Origin: Pseudomonas sp. 8AS
Lineage (GTDB): Bacteria > Pseudomonadota > Gammaproteobacteria > Pseudomonadales > Pseudomonadaceae
Assembly: GCF_902506505.1 (NCBI RefSeq)
Contig: NZ_LR733406.1
Location: forward strand, 1,450,525 to 1,514,524
Direction of reading: 5' to 3'
DNA length: 64,000 bases
This document shows positions 29,462 to 39,569 of this stretch, piece after piece; positions within the stretch are counted from its first letter, which is position 1, and each line of letters begins with the position of its first letter. Position numbers and translations under genes: made by a program. Below the pieces are notes generated by a model. The model had not been told where the DNA came from, searched no databases, and saw only the letters and a list, made by a program, of their open reading frames with translations.

Positions 29462-30400
29462 ATGAAAAATTACCTGCTGCTCTTCGCCAAGGGTATCGCG
29501 ATGGGGGCCGCCGATGTGGTGCCGGGCGTTTCCGGTGGCACCGTGGCTTTTATCAGCGGCATCTACGATGAGCTGCTTCGCTCGATTGCCAGCGTTCCGG
29601 AAGCCTTGTTGCAGTTGCTGCGCGGGCGCATTGTCAAAGCCTGGCAGACGGCCAATGCGACCTTCCTGCTGGTGCTGCTGAGCGGCATTTTGACCAGCGT
29701 CTTCAGCCTGGCGCGGCTGATCACCTGGCTGCTGGCCGAACATCCCATACCGGTCTGGTCGTTCTTCTTCGGTCTGATCCTGGTGTCCAGTCATCTGGTG
29801 GCACGCGAGATCACGCGCTGGAACTGGACGCGCCTGGTCAGCTTCGTGCTGGGCGTTGCCTTCGCCTGGTGGATCACCGTGGCCTCGCCGGTGCAGTGGG
29901 GCAGCGATCCCTTGAGCCTGTTCATGGCCGGGGCCATTGCCATCTGCGCGATGATTTTGCCGGGTATCTCCGGCAGTTTTCTGCTGGTGCTGATGGGCCT
30001 GTATGCCGTGGTGCTGGGCGCGGTAAAGACCCTGGATATCGGCGTGCTGGCAGTTTTCGCTGCCGGCTGCCTGGTTGGCATCCTGAGTTTTTCCCGTCTG
30101 CTCAGCTGGCTGCTGGCACGCTGGCGCGATCTGACCCTGGCGTTCCTGGTCGGCCTGATGCTCGGTTCGCTGAACAAGGTCTGGCCGTGGAAGCAGACGC
30201 TGACTTGGCGTACCGACAGTCATGGACAGCAGACGCCACTGCTGCAGGACAATCTGCTGCCAGTCCAGTTCGCTCAGCTCAATGGCCAGGATGCCCAGCT
30301 CTGGCTGGCCATCCTTCTTGCCATCGGTGGTGTGGGGTTGGTGCTGGGGTTGGAATGGCTGGCCGGGCGCAAGCAGCGAACGGCTGGTTCCAGCGAATAA
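29462..30400 (+). CDS. DUF368 membrane protein, PopT-like polyprenyl-phosphate transporter
   Basis: A 312-residue protein with about eight to ten hydrophobic segments. It has the DUF368 internal repeat: PGVSGG (21-26) in the first half and PGISGS (167-172) in the second. DUF368 proteins (PopT) and DedA proteins (UptA) have been reported to return undecaprenyl phosphate across the cytoplasmic membrane for cell-wall and O-antigen synthesis. It starts 23 bp after pcm and ends 51 bp before nlpD, so it sits inside the surE-pcm-nlpD-rpoS block. Function here is by family. Confidence 0.88.
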   Translation: MKNYLLLFAKGIAMGAADVVPGVSGGTVAFISGIYDELLRSIASVPEALLQLLRGRIVKAWQTANATFLLVLLSGILTSVFSLARLITWLLAEHPIPVWSFFFGLILVSSHLVAREITRWNWTRLVSFVLGVAFAWWITVASPVQWGSDPLSLFMAGAIAICAMILPGISGSFLLVLMGLYAVVLGAVKTLDIGVLAVFAAGCLVGILSFSRLLSWLLARWRDLTLAFLVGLMLGSLNKVWPWKQTLTWRTDSHGQQTPLLQDNLLPVQFAQLNGQDAQLWLAILLAIGGVGLVLGLEWLAGRKQRTAGSSE

Positions 30401-30451
30401 TTGCGGCACAATAGCCGCCAATCGAAGAAGCACCGGCAATAGGAGCACGGG

Positions 30452-31327
30452 GTGAGACTCACAGCCAAACTGCAGCGAACTCGCCTTCCCGGGTTGTTCG
30501 GTCTGGGCGCAATGGTTTTCGCTGTCGCGCTGGCGGGTTGCAGCAGCACCTCTTCCACGCAGGTGCAGGTGGTCGATCGCAATCATGGCGCAGGCGGCCA
30601 GGCGCAGCAGCGTCCCCAGGCCCGCGGCGGGCAATACATCGTGCAGCGCGGCGATACCCTCTATTCCATTGCCTTCCGTTTCGGCTGGGATTGGAAGGCG
30701 CTGGCGGCGCGCAACAACATCGCGGCGCCGTTCGTGATCCGACCGGGGCAGATCATCCGCTTCGACCAGCCTGGCGCCAGCGCGCCGAGCGTGGCCCAGG
30801 CGAGCCAGCCGGCCGTGGTCGTACCGGCCACGCAGGCGGCCAGCCGCCCGGCAAAACCGGCAACGGCCAGCACGCCATCCCAGCCGGTGACGGCCGGCAA
30901 ACCCCCGCTGGCGGCTACCCCTGCGCCCGGCAAAATCGAGCCGGTTGCCCGCTCGGCCAAGGGCTGGGCCTGGCCGACCAACGGCGTGCTGATCGGAAAA
31001 TTCTCCTCAAACGGCAGTTTGAATAAAGGAATTGATATCGCAGGGGAATTGGGCCAGCCTGTTTTGGCTGCGTCTGATGGTTCCGTTGTGTACGCCGGAA
31101 GTGGTTTACGGGGCTACGGCGAACTGGTGATCATCAAGCACAGCGATACCTACGTAAGTGCTTACGGACATAACCGTAGGCTACTGGTGCGGGAGGGGCA
31201 GCAGGTCAAAGTCGGACAGACTATCGCCGAGATGGGCTCCACGGGAGCCGACCGGGTGAAACTCCATTTCGAGATTCGCCGTCAGGGTAAGCCCGTAGAC
31301 CCCCTGCAATATCTGCCTCGTCGTTGA
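30452..31327 (+). CDS. nlpD: NlpD-type LysM/M23 lipoprotein, murein hydrolase activator
   Basis: A 291-residue outer-membrane lipoprotein. The lipobox ALAGC puts lipidated Cys30 after an unusually long leader. A LysM domain covers about residues 63-106 (YIVQRGDTLYSIA), then an Ala/Pro-rich linker, then a degenerate M23 domain (about 185-288). Canonical zinc ligands are missing: NKGIDI has Asn for His and KLHFE has Lys for the first His. This fits NlpD as an amidase activator rather than an enzyme. Start is GTG at 30452 after AGGAG. The gene also carries the upstream rpoS control region. Confidence 0.93.
   Translation: MRLTAKLQRTRLPGLFGLGAMVFAVALAGCSSTSSTQVQVVDRNHGAGGQAQQRPQARGGQYIVQRGDTLYSIAFRFGWDWKALAARNNIAAPFVIRPGQIIRFDQPGASAPSVAQASQPAVVVPATQAASRPAKPATASTPSQPVTAGKPPLAATPAPGKIEPVARSAKGWAWPTNGVLIGKFSSNGSLNKGIDIAGELGQPVLAASDGSVVYAGSGLRGYGELVIIKHSDTYVSAYGHNRRLLVREGQQVKVGQTIAEMGSTGADRVKLHFEIRRQGKPVDPLQYLPRR
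31008..31021. promoter_or_regulatory. PsrA operator inside nlpD (rpoS control)
   Basis: CAAACGGCAGTTTG matches the PsrA consensus (G/C)AAAC-N2-4-GTTT(G/C) exactly, with arms CAAAC and GTTTG and a 4-bp spacer. PsrA is known to activate rpoS from a site within nlpD in pseudomonads. It lies 505 bp upstream of the rpoS ATG. psrA itself is not in this window. Confidence 0.8.
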
Positions 31328-31525
31328 CCTTGCGAGCAAGCCTGTTCCATTGACGTGGGAGGAACGGGCTCGGGTGTTGCCAGGGATTTGATCGTTTTCC
31401 CATCGGGTATGCAGTGAGCGGCGACAGGTCTGTCTTGCGACAGGCTTGGGGGGCCGATCTCCCTGATGCGAAACGGACTGGGCGCCGCCAGGGCTTGTTG
31501 TCGAACTCAGCAAAGGACAACAACA

Positions 31526-32533
<1,008 letters not shown>

Positions 32534-32552
32534 TGCCTGCGCGCCAGCAAGA

Positions 32553-32575
32553 ACCCGGCCTCGGCCGGGTTTTTT
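32553..32575 (+). terminator. Intrinsic terminator of rpoS
   Basis: ACCCGGCC pairs with GGCCGGGT (32553-32560 with 32563-32570), followed by six Ts. It begins 20 bp after the rpoS stop codon. Confidence 0.93.
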
Positions 32576-32586
32576 GTGCGCGCTCA

Positions 32587-32604
32587 TGTAAGTAATTGCT
32601 TACG
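32587..32604 (+). promoter_or_regulatory. GacA upstream activating sequence of rsmZ
   Basis: TGTAAG-TAATTG-CTTACG matches the GacA box TGTAAG-N6-CTTACA at all but the last base. It lies about 190 bp upstream of the inferred rsmZ start, the distance seen in other Pseudomonas rsmZ genes. Confidence 0.9.
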
Positions 32605-32659
32605 CGGGCTGTAGGAGATCGCAGGCGCGTGGTGCAGGAAGCGCACCGCTCTTAACCGC

Positions 32660-32703
32660 TGAATATTTATAAGTTGATGATATTTAAAGATTTATTCTTT
32701 AGC
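32660..32703. promoter_or_regulatory. AT-rich tract between GacA box and rsmZ promoter
   Basis: This roughly 44-bp tract is dominated by A and T (GAATATTTATAAGTTGATG and ATTTAAAGATTTATTC), in sharp contrast to the window. In P. aeruginosa, MvaT and MvaU bind AT-rich DNA upstream of rsmZ and lower its expression. mvaT is encoded in this window at 57.1-57.4 kb. Confidence 0.55.
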
Positions 32704-32743
32704 TAGAAGCCGCGTTCACGCCTGCCCAGGCTGGCTGAAGGGC

Positions 32744-32771
32744 TTGTTCGCGCGGTGCGAGGCGCTAGTAT
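32744..32771 (+). promoter_or_regulatory. rsmZ core promoter
   Basis: TTGTTC at 32744-32749 and TAGTAT at 32766-32771 are separated by 16 bp and fit a sigma-70 promoter. The transcript would begin near 32778. Confidence 0.6.
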
Positions 32772-32777
32772 GAACCC

Positions 32778-32913
32778 CGTGCAAAGGGAAATGCGCAGGC
32801 CGTCAGGGACGAGGGTCAGGAACCACCGCAGGATGCGGTTCATCAGGATGATGAGCAGGAAACAGAGGGAGTAGGGAAAAAAGAGCGGGCGGTTAATCAC
32901 CGCCCCTTTTTTT
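32778..32913 (+). ncRNA. rsmZ: RsmZ small RNA, RsmA/RsmE antagonist
   Basis: A regulatory RNA of about 136 nt located between rpoS and fdxA, its usual site in Pseudomonas. The transcript holds eight GGA motifs, several of the form CAGGA or AGGGA in predicted loops, which titrate the translational repressors RsmA and RsmE. It ends in a GGGCGGT/ACCGCCC hairpin with a seven-T tail. A GacA box and an AT-rich tract upstream indicate GacS/GacA activation and probable MvaT silencing. The 5' end is estimated from the promoter. Confidence 0.9.
32887..32913 (+). terminator. Intrinsic terminator of rsmZ
   Basis: GGGCGGT at 32887-32893 pairs with ACCGCCC at 32899-32905, followed by seven Ts. Confidence 0.92.
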
Positions 32914-32941
32914 GCCCGCAGAAAAGCTGCACACAGCAAAT

Positions 32942-32964
32942 GGCCCGCATCGTGCGGGCCTTTT
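32942..32964. terminator. Hairpin between rsmZ and fdxA
   Basis: GGCCCGC pairs with GCGGGCC around ATCGT, with four Ts on the plus-strand side. It lies 18 bp beyond the fdxA stop codon and can serve as the fdxA terminator although the minus-strand tail is weak. Confidence 0.65.
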
Positions 32965-32981
32965 GCGTTGCAGCGAAGCGC

Positions 32982-33305
32982 TTAGCGCTCCAGGTGCTGC
33001 AGCTTGTCCTTCACGCCATCCCACTCTTCGGCGTCGGCCAGGGCTTCCTTCTTCTCGGTGATGTTCGGCCAGACTTCGGCCAGGTCGGCGTTCAGTTCGA
33101 TGAACTCCTGCTGGTCTTCCGGCACCTCGTCTTCGGAGAAGATAGCCTGGGCCGGGCACTCCGGCTCGCACAGGGCGCAGTCGATGCACTCGTCCGGGTG
33201 GATTACCAGGAAGTTCGGGCCTTCATAGAAGCAGTCAACCGGGCAGACTTCCACGCAGTCGGTGTATTTGCACTTGATGCAGTTGTCGGTAACGACGAAG
33301 GTCAT
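32982..33305 (-). CDS. fdxA: Seven-iron ferredoxin FdxA
   Basis: A 107-residue ferredoxin carrying a [3Fe-4S] and a [4Fe-4S] cluster. Cysteines fall at positions 9, 12, 17, 21, 25, 40, 43, 46 and 50, with the second cluster in [11 protein letters not shown]. The charged C-terminal extension (about residues 60-107) is typical of the Azotobacter ferredoxin I group. It is a cytoplasmic electron carrier whose partner is unknown. It is a single gene opposite rsmZ. Confidence 0.96.
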   Translation of the reverse strand: MTFVVTDNCIKCKYTDCVEVCPVDCFYEGPNFLVIHPDECIDCALCEPECPAQAIFSEDEVPEDQQEFIELNADLAEVWPNITEKKEALADAEEWDGVKDKLQHLER

Positions 33306-33444
33306 GGTTCGATTCTCTCCTCGGGCGGCGGCCTGATCCCTTTCTGCGCAGGGCTTGCAGGCGCTCTGTATTGGCCGCGGCTCAGGCTGTAAACCGGGCA
33401 GTCGTAAAATTGCGCGCGATTCTATCAGCTTGCGCCGCTTGGCG

Positions 33445-36012
33445 TTAGATGCGCGTCTTCCATGTATATAACAGCTCCAGGGCTCGGCGCGGTGTCAGAT
33501 CATCGGGATTGATCTTGGCCAATTCCTCCAGCACAGGGTGCGGCAGGCTGGCGAACAGGTCGTTCTGCAGTGGCGCGGCCGCCTGGCCGGCCAGGCTGCG
33601 TGGTGCTTCGTGGGGCAGGCTGGTGGTTTCCAGGCGCGCCAGGTGCTCGCGGGCGCGGGCGATCACTGGTGCCGGCACGCCGGCCAGTTGCGCGACCGCC
33701 AGGCCGTAGCTCTGGCTGGCCGGGCCGGGCAGCACGTGGTGCAGGAAGACGATGCGCTCGTTGTGCTCGGTGGCGTTGAGGTGCACGTTGGCCACTACCG
33801 GCTCGCTCTCGGGCAACACGGTCAGCTCGAAGTAGTGGGTGGCGAACAGCGTCCAGGCGCGCAGGCTGGCCAGTTGCTCGGCGGCCGACCAGGCCAGCGA
33901 CAGGCCGTCGAAGGTGCTGGTGCCGCGGCCAACTTCGTCCATCAGCACCAGGCTGCGCTCGCTGGCGTTGTGCAGGATGTTGGCGGTTTCGCTCATCTCG
34001 ACCATGAAGGTCGATCGCCCGCCGGCCAGGTCGTCGCTGGAGCCGATGCGGGTGAAGATGCGGTCGACCAGCGACAGCTCGCAGCTGGCTGCCGGCACGA
34101 AGCTGCCGATATGGGCGAGAAGTACGATCAGCGCGGTCTGGCGCATGTAGGTCGACTTACCGCCCATGTTCGGGCCGGTAATGATCAGCATGCGCGTGTT
34201 GTCGTCCAGCCCCAGGTCGTTGGCCACGAACGGCGTATCCAGCACCTGCTCGACCACCGGATGGCGGCCCTGGCTGATGCGCATGCACGGCTCGTCGACG
34301 AAGCGTGGGCGGTTGAGGTCGAGGTTCAGCGCGCGCTCGGCCAGGTTGCTCAGCACGTCCAGTTCGGCGAGGGCCGCGGCGGTGTCCTGCAGCGGCGCCA
34401 GGTGGCCGATCAGGCGTTCCAGCAGTTCGTCGTACAGCAGCTTCTCGCGCGCCAGGGCGCGGCTCTTGGCCGACAGCGCCTTGTCCTCGAACTCCTTGAG
34501 CTCCGGAGTGATAAAGCGTTCGGCACCCTTCAGGGTCTGCCGGCGGATGTAGTCGGCGGGGGCTGATTCGGCCTGCTTGCTCGGCAGCTCGATGAAGTAG
34601 CCATGCACGCGGTTGTAGCCGACCTTGAGGTTGGCCAGGCCGGTGCGGGCCTTCTCACGTACTTCCAGATCCATCAGGTACTGGCCGGCGTTCTCGCTGA
34701 GCGACTGCAGTTCGTCCAGCTCGGCGTCGTAGCCGGTCTTCAGCACGCCGCCGTCGCGGATCACCGCCGGCGGGTTGTCGATGATGGCGCGGGCCAGCAG
34801 GTCGGCTAGTTCCGGGTAGGTGCGGATATTCACCGCCAGTTCGGCCAGGTGCGGCACGTCCAGCGTGGCCATGCCGTCCTGCAGTTGCGGCAGGGCGGCC
34901 AGGGCATCGCGCAGGCGCGCCAGGTCGCGCGGGCGGGCGTTGCGCAGGCCGATGCGGGCGAGGATGCGCTCGATGTCGCCAATGTCCTTGAGCTGCGGCT
35001 GGATCAGTTCGAACTGGTAGCGATCCAGCAGGCAGGCGATGGAGTCCTGGCGGCCTTCCAGCACGGCGCGATCGCGCAGCGGACGGTTCAGCCAGCGGGT
35101 CAGCAGGCGCGAGCCCATGGCGGTCTGGCAGCGGTCGACCACCGACTGCAGGGTGTTGTCGCGCCCGCCGGCCAGGTTGGTGTCCAGCTCCAGGTTACGG
35201 CGGCTGGCGCCGTCGAGGATTACCGTGTCGTCGAGGCGTTCGTGGCGCAGGCTGCGCAGGTGCGGCAGGGCGGTGCGCTGGGTTTCCTTGGCATAGCCGA
35301 GCAGGCAGCCGGCGGCGCCGATGGCCAGGCTCAGGTTCTCGCAGCCAAAGCCTTTCAGATCCTGGGTGGCGAATTGCTGACACAGGCTCTTGCGCGCGCT
35401 GTCGCGGTCGAAGTCCCAGGGCGCACGGCGACGGCTGCCGCGGCGTTTCTCGACAGGCAAACCCTGTGGCCAGTCATCGGGGTACAGCAGCTCAGCCGGG
35501 CTCAGGCGCTCCAGCTCGGCCAGCAGGTTTTCCCAGCCCTTGAGCTCCTGCACAGTGAAGCGGCCGCTGGCGATGTCCAGGGTGGCCAGGCCGAACAGGC
35601 GCTCGTCGCCCAGCACGGCGGCCAGCAGGTTGTCGCGGCGCTCGTCGAGCAGGGCTTCGTCGCTGATGGTGCCGGGGGTGATGATGCGCACCACCTGGCG
35701 CTCCACCGGGCCCTTGCTGGTGGCCGGATCGCCGATCTGCTCGCAGATCACCACCGACTCGCCGAGCTTGACCAGCTTGGCCAGGTAGCCTTCGGCCGAG
35801 TGGTGCGGGATGCCGCACATCGGAATCGACTGGCCGGCCGAGGAGCCGCGCGCGGTCAGGGTGATGTCGAGCAGCGCCGCGGCCTTCTTCGCGTCTTCGT
35901 AGAAAATCTCGTAGAAGTCGCCCATGCGATAGAACATCAGTTGATCCGGGTGCTGGTTCTTCAGCTTCCAGTACTGCTGCATCATCGGCGTGTGGGCGGA
36001 GAGATCGCTCAT
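33445..36012 (-). CDS. mutS: DNA mismatch repair protein MutS
   Basis: An 855-residue mismatch-recognition ATPase. The mismatch-contacting Phe-x-Glu motif is Phe33 and Glu35 in [11 protein letters not shown]. The ATPase domain has Walker [14 protein letters not shown] and [12 protein letters not shown]. Length equals other Pseudomonas MutS. The start is the ATG at 36012 ([15 protein letters not shown]). It is divergent from pncC with a 78-bp gap. Confidence 0.97.
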   Translation of the reverse strand: MSDLSAHTPMMQQYWKLKNQHPDQLMFYRMGDFYEIFYEDAKKAAALLDITLTARGSSAGQSIPMCGIPHHSAEGYLAKLVKLGESVVICEQIGDPATSKGPVERQVVRIITPGTISDEALLDERRDNLLAAVLGDERLFGLATLDIASGRFTVQELKGWENLLAELERLSPAELLYPDDWPQGLPVEKRRGSRRRAPWDFDRDSARKSLCQQFATQDLKGFGCENLSLAIGAAGCLLGYAKETQRTALPHLRSLRHERLDDTVILDGASRRNLELDTNLAGGRDNTLQSVVDRCQTAMGSRLLTRWLNRPLRDRAVLEGRQDSIACLLDRYQFELIQPQLKDIGDIERILARIGLRNARPRDLARLRDALAALPQLQDGMATLDVPHLAELAVNIRTYPELADLLARAIIDNPPAVIRDGGVLKTGYDAELDELQSLSENAGQYLMDLEVREKARTGLANLKVGYNRVHGYFIELPSKQAESAPADYIRRQTLKGAERFITPELKEFEDKALSAKSRALAREKLLYDELLERLIGHLAPLQDTAAALAELDVLSNLAERALNLDLNRPRFVDEPCMRISQGRHPVVEQVLDTPFVANDLGLDDNTRMLIITGPNMGGKSTYMRQTALIVLLAHIGSFVPAASCELSLVDRIFTRIGSSDDLAGGRSTFMVEMSETANILHNASERSLVLMDEVGRGTSTFDGLSLAWSAAEQLASLRAWTLFATHYFELTVLPESEPVVANVHLNATEHNERIVFLHHVLPGPASQSYGLAVAQLAGVPAPVIARAREHLARLETTSLPHEAPRSLAGQAAAPLQNDLFASLPHPVLEELAKINPDDLTPRRALELLYTWKTRI

Positions 36013-36090
36013 GGTTCTGGCTGTCCGGCTTAATTCGCAAAAGCGCGTAGTGTAGGGTATCCCCCTGTTTCGTTTCACCCTGGAGCGCAC

Positions 36091-36582
36091 ATGGACTCCC
36101 TAACTGCATTGGCCGCCCGCCTGGGGCAGGGCCTGCAAGCCGCACACGCCCAGGTCAGCACTGCCGAGTCCTGTACTGGCGGCGGCATCGCCGAGGCGAT
36201 CACCCGCATTGCCGGCAGCTCGGCCTGGTTTGAGGCCGGCTATGTCACCTATTCCAATCGGCAGAAAACCGCCCAGCTGGGGGTGCCGGCCGAGTTGTTC
36301 GAGCGCGTCGGCGCGGTCAGCCGGGAGGTGGTCGAGGCCATGGTGCGCGGTGCCCAGCAGCGCAGCGGGGCGCGTTTCGCCGTGGCGGTCAGCGGCGTGG
36401 CCGGCCCCGCTGGCGGCTCGCCGGAGAAGCCGGTGGGTACGGTCTGGCTGGCCTGGAGCGACGCCGGCCAGCTGTACAGCCAGCGCTGTCAGTTTGCCGG
36501 CGACCGCAGCGCAGTACGCCGGCAGACGGTCGAACGCGCGCTGCAGGGCGTGCTCCGACTGACGGCAGGAGAAAAACCCTGA
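36091..36582 (+). CDS. pncC: Nicotinamide-nucleotide amidohydrolase PncC (CinA C-terminal domain)
   Basis: A 163-residue stand-alone CinA C-terminal domain that deamidates NMN to nicotinate mononucleotide for NAD recycling. The catalytic block is [17 protein letters not shown] near residues 22-38, and [20 protein letters not shown] is the second signature. It is immediately upstream of recA, as in other pseudomonads, although recA has its own LexA-controlled promoter. Confidence 0.95.
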   Translation: MDSLTALAARLGQGLQAAHAQVSTAESCTGGGIAEAITRIAGSSAWFEAGYVTYSNRQKTAQLGVPAELFERVGAVSREVVEAMVRGAQQRSGARFAVAVSGVAGPAGGSPEKPVGTVWLAWSDAGQLYSQRCQFAGDRSAVRRQTVERALQGVLRLTAGEKP

Positions 36583-36618
36583 TAGGGGTAGGCGAGCGAC
36601 TTGCCTTATGGAATACTA

Positions 36619-36634
36619 CTGTCTACTTATACAG
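36619..36634 (+). promoter_or_regulatory. LexA (SOS) box of recA
   Basis: CTGTCTACTTATACAG matches the CTG-N10-CAG LexA consensus with good dyad symmetry. It is 45 bp upstream of the recA start codon and overlaps the probable -10 region, the usual arrangement for SOS repression. Confidence 0.9.
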
Positions 36635-36678
36635 TTGTTGGTGAGCGGTTGGCTCCCTTTGATCACGTGAGGATGGAA

Positions 36679-37728
36679 ATGGACGACAACAAGAAGCGCG
36701 CGCTGGCGGCAGCCCTGGGCCAGATCGAGAAACAATTCGGCAAGGGCGCCGTGATGCGCATGGGCGACCATGAGCGCCAAGCGATTCCGGCCATTTCCAC
36801 CGGCTCCCTGGGCCTCGACATTGCCCTCGGCATCGGCGGCCTGCCGAAAGGCCGGATCGTCGAGATCTATGGCCCGGAATCCTCGGGTAAGACCACCCTG
36901 ACCCTGTCGGTGATCGCCGAAGCGCAGAAGCTTGGCGCCACCTGCGCCTTCGTCGACGCCGAGCACGCCCTCGACCCGGACTATGCCGGCAAGCTCGGTG
37001 TGAATGTCGACGATCTGCTGGTGTCGCAGCCGGATACCGGTGAACAGGCTCTGGAAATCACCGACATGCTGGTGCGCTCCAACGCCGTCGACGTGATCAT
37101 CGTCGACTCCGTGGCCGCCCTGGTGCCGAAGGCCGAGATCGAAGGCGAAATGGGCGACATGCACGTCGGGCTGCAGGCGCGCCTGATGAGCCAGGCCCTG
37201 CGCAAGATCACCGGCAACATCAAGAACGCCAACTGCCTGGTGATCTTCATCAACCAGATCCGCATGAAGATCGGCGTGATGTTCGGCAGCCCGGAAACCA
37301 CCACAGGTGGCAACGCCCTCAAGTTCTATGCCTCGGTGCGCCTGGACATCCGCCGTACCGGCGCGGTGAAGGAAGGCGACGAAGTGGTCGGCAGCGAAAC
37401 CCGCGTCAAGATCGTGAAGAACAAGGTCGCCCCGCCGTTCCGCCAGGCCGAGTTCCAGATTCTCTACGGCAAGGGCATCTACCGTACTGGCGAAGTCATC
37501 GACCTCGGCGTGCAGCTCGGCCTGATCGAGAAGTCGGGCGCCTGGTACAGCTACCAGGGCAACAAGATCGGCCAGGGCAAGGCCAACTCGGCCAAGTACC
37601 TGGAAGACAACCCGGAAGTGGGCAGCGCCATCGAGAAAATCATCCGCGAGAAACTGCTGGTGGCTTCCGGCCCGGCTCGTGCCGAGGAAACTGCCGAAGC
37701 CGACGACCTGGCCGATCTCGACGCCTGA
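36679..37728 (+). CDS. recA: Recombinase RecA
   Basis: A 349-residue ATP-dependent strand-exchange protein and LexA co-protease. Walker A is GPESSGKT (65-72), and the DNA-binding loops follow the family. The ATG at 36679 ([21 protein letters not shown]) has GAGG six bases upstream; the ATG six bases earlier leaves no spacing. A LexA box precedes it and recX follows 26 bp later. Confidence 0.98.
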   Translation: MDDNKKRALAAALGQIEKQFGKGAVMRMGDHERQAIPAISTGSLGLDIALGIGGLPKGRIVEIYGPESSGKTTLTLSVIAEAQKLGATCAFVDAEHALDPDYAGKLGVNVDDLLVSQPDTGEQALEITDMLVRSNAVDVIIVDSVAALVPKAEIEGEMGDMHVGLQARLMSQALRKITGNIKNANCLVIFINQIRMKIGVMFGSPETTTGGNALKFYASVRLDIRRTGAVKEGDEVVGSETRVKIVKNKVAPPFRQAEFQILYGKGIYRTGEVIDLGVQLGLIEKSGAWYSYQGNKIGQGKANSAKYLEDNPEVGSAIEKIIREKLLVASGPARAEETAEADDLADLDA

Positions 37729-37754
37729 TCCTCGGCAGCCGGTAGCGTTTCAAT

Positions 37755-38219
37755 ATGGCGGCGATGCTCGATACCCTGGTGGCGGTACGCCGCACGGCGA
37801 TGGATCTGCTGGCGCGGCGCGAGCATGGGCGCGTCGAGTTGACGCGCAAGCTGCGTCAGCGCGGCGCCCCGCAGGAGCTGATCGACAGCGCCCTCGATCG
37901 CCTGGCCGAAGAAGGCTTGCTGTCGGAGACGCGTTACCTCGACAGTTTCGTCGGCAGCAAGGCCCGTTCCGGCTTCGGCCCCTTGCGCATCCGTGAGGAG
38001 CTGGCGCAGCGCGGCCTGCCGCGCGCGGCCATCGAGCAGGCCCTGGCTGGCGCCGATGTCGACTGGTCGGCGCAGTTGCGCGAGCTCTGGCAGCGCAAGT
38101 TTGCCGGCGAGTTGCCCGGCGATGCCCGCGAGCGGGCCAGGCAGGGGCGGTTTCTCGCCTATCGCGGTTTTTCCCAGGAACAGATCGGCCGCCTGTTGCG
38201 CGGCGCCGATCTGGACTGA
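37755..38219 (+). CDS. recX: RecA regulator RecX
   Basis: A 154-residue inhibitor of RecA filament growth, composed of three-helix repeats ([30 protein letters not shown] is the first). ATG codons at 37755 and 37764 are both possible starts; neither has a strong ribosome-binding site, which suits low expression relative to recA by readthrough. A terminator follows. Confidence 0.93.
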   Translation: MAAMLDTLVAVRRTAMDLLARREHGRVELTRKLRQRGAPQELIDSALDRLAEEGLLSETRYLDSFVGSKARSGFGPLRIREELAQRGLPRAAIEQALAGADVDWSAQLRELWQRKFAGELPGDARERARQGRFLAYRGFSQEQIGRLLRGADLD

Positions 38220-38229
38220 ATCCCCTTTA

Positions 38230-38264
38230 AGCCCGGCGCTCCCCGACCCCGGGCTTTCTTTTTT
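38230..38264 (+). terminator. Intrinsic terminator of recA-recX
   Basis: AGCCCGG pairs with CCGGGCT (38230-38236 with 38249-38255) and is followed by TTCTTTTTT. Confidence 0.85.
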
Positions 38265-38296
38265 GGACGATCCTCGGTTGGCGGCAGATCTGCGCC

Positions 38297-39376
38297 TCAG
38301 CTGTTCTGCGCCCAGTTCTGCGGCAGGTTAATGAAGTCGACCAGCTCGCGCAGGCGGCCGTGGTCGCGGGCGTTGAAGCGGAAGGCCAGGCGCGTGAGCT
38401 CGCAGAACTCCGGCTCGTCGCTTTCCGCCTCGCAATAGCCCTGCTGCAGATAACCGCCGCTCAGGCACAGGTCGGCAAACTCCTTGTTCAGAGCCCGCAG
38501 CGCCGCATCGTTGAGCGGGTGGTTCATGCGGATCACGAAGCTGCCCTTGAGCCAGCGGGTCGAGTGGTAGTTGCGGTAGAAACGGGCGATTTCCTGGCCG
38601 GCCTCCTGGGCGCTGTGCACCAGTCGCATCAGCTGCATGTCGCTGGGCAGGATGTAGTGGCGCTCCAGCAGCTGCTCGCGGATGTAGCGCAGGGCCTCTT
38701 CCCAGTAGTTGCTGCCGGGCTCGTCGAGCAGAACGATGGGCACCAGCGGGCTCTTGCCGGTCTGGATCAGGGTCAGGACTTCCAGGGCCTCGTCCAGGGT
38801 GCCGAAACCGCCGGGGCAGAGCACCAGGGCGTCGGCCTCCTTGACGAAGAACAGCTTGCGCAGGAAGAAGAAGTGGAACGACAGCAGGTTGTCGCTGCCA
38901 TGCACGGTGGCGTTGGCGCCCTGTTCGAAGGGCAGGGTGATGTTGAAGCCAAGGCTGTTCTCCAGGCCGGCGCCTTCATGGGCCGCCGCCATGATGCCGC
39001 CACCGGCGCCGGTGACCACCATCAGGTCGAGGTGGGCCAGGGTCTGCCCCAGCTCGCGGGCCAGCTGGTAGGCGGGGTGGTCGCTGGGGGTTCTGGCGGA
39101 GCCGAAGACCGTGACCTTGCGCCGGCGCTTGAACTGTTCCAGGGCGCTGAAGGCGTGCTCCATTTCGCGCAGGGTCTGCAGCATGATCTTGGCGTCCCAG
39201 CGGTTGCGGTCGGCCTGTGCCATGCGTACCACGGTGGTGAGCATTTCCTGGTACAGCGGCAGGTTGGGGCTGGCGGGTGGCACCACCAGGCTGGCGAGTT
39301 CCTCGATCTTGTCGGTCAGGTCGATCCCGCCGGTCTGGAAGTGCCTGGATAGATAGTCGTCCGATTCATAAGGCAT
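38297..39376 (-). CDS. LOG-family nucleotide phosphoribohydrolase-like protein
   Basis: A 359-residue Rossmann-fold protein of the LOG/TIGR00730-related group. The family signature PGGFGTLDE (188-196) and the glycine-rich GAGGGIMAAAHEGA (124-137) are complete. Short members cleave AMP or cytokinin ribotides to base plus ribose 5-phosphate. This one is about 170 residues longer than plant-type LOG because of N- and C-terminal extensions, like the PpnN-type nucleosidases. Substrate is unproven. Confidence 0.85.
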   Translation of the reverse strand: MPYESDDYLSRHFQTGGIDLTDKIEELASLVVPPASPNLPLYQEMLTTVVRMAQADRNRWDAKIMLQTLREMEHAFSALEQFKRRRKVTVFGSARTPSDHPAYQLARELGQTLAHLDLMVVTGAGGGIMAAAHEGAGLENSLGFNITLPFEQGANATVHGSDNLLSFHFFFLRKLFFVKEADALVLCPGGFGTLDEALEVLTLIQTGKSPLVPIVLLDEPGSNYWEEALRYIREQLLERHYILPSDMQLMRLVHSAQEAGQEIARFYRNYHSTRWLKGSFVIRMNHPLNDAALRALNKEFADLCLSGGYLQQGYCEAESDEPEFCELTRLAFRFNARDHGRLRELVDFINLPQNWAQNS

Positions 39377-39533
39377 GTTGTTTCTCCTTGCTTGATGCGG
39401 ACCGGGTCATTTCACATCCTTGAAACGCCCGACCCTATGCTGAGTATGGCTGGGCTCGTGACGGTTTGACGGACGAACGGTGCCGCAGGTTGCATGACGC
39501 CACCTGGCTTTTGTAACCGGATTGATCGGCAGC

Positions 39534-39551
39534 AGCCCGCGGCTGCGGGCT
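39534..39551 (-). terminator. Hairpin after the beta-CASP gene
   Basis: AGCCCGC pairs with GCGGGCT around a 4-nt loop, 18 bp past the stop codon of the minus-strand beta-CASP gene. The following sequence is not T-rich, so it is a weak terminator or an mRNA end-stabilising hairpin. Confidence 0.4.
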
Positions 39552-39569
39552 AGCGGCGTGGGGCGGGGG

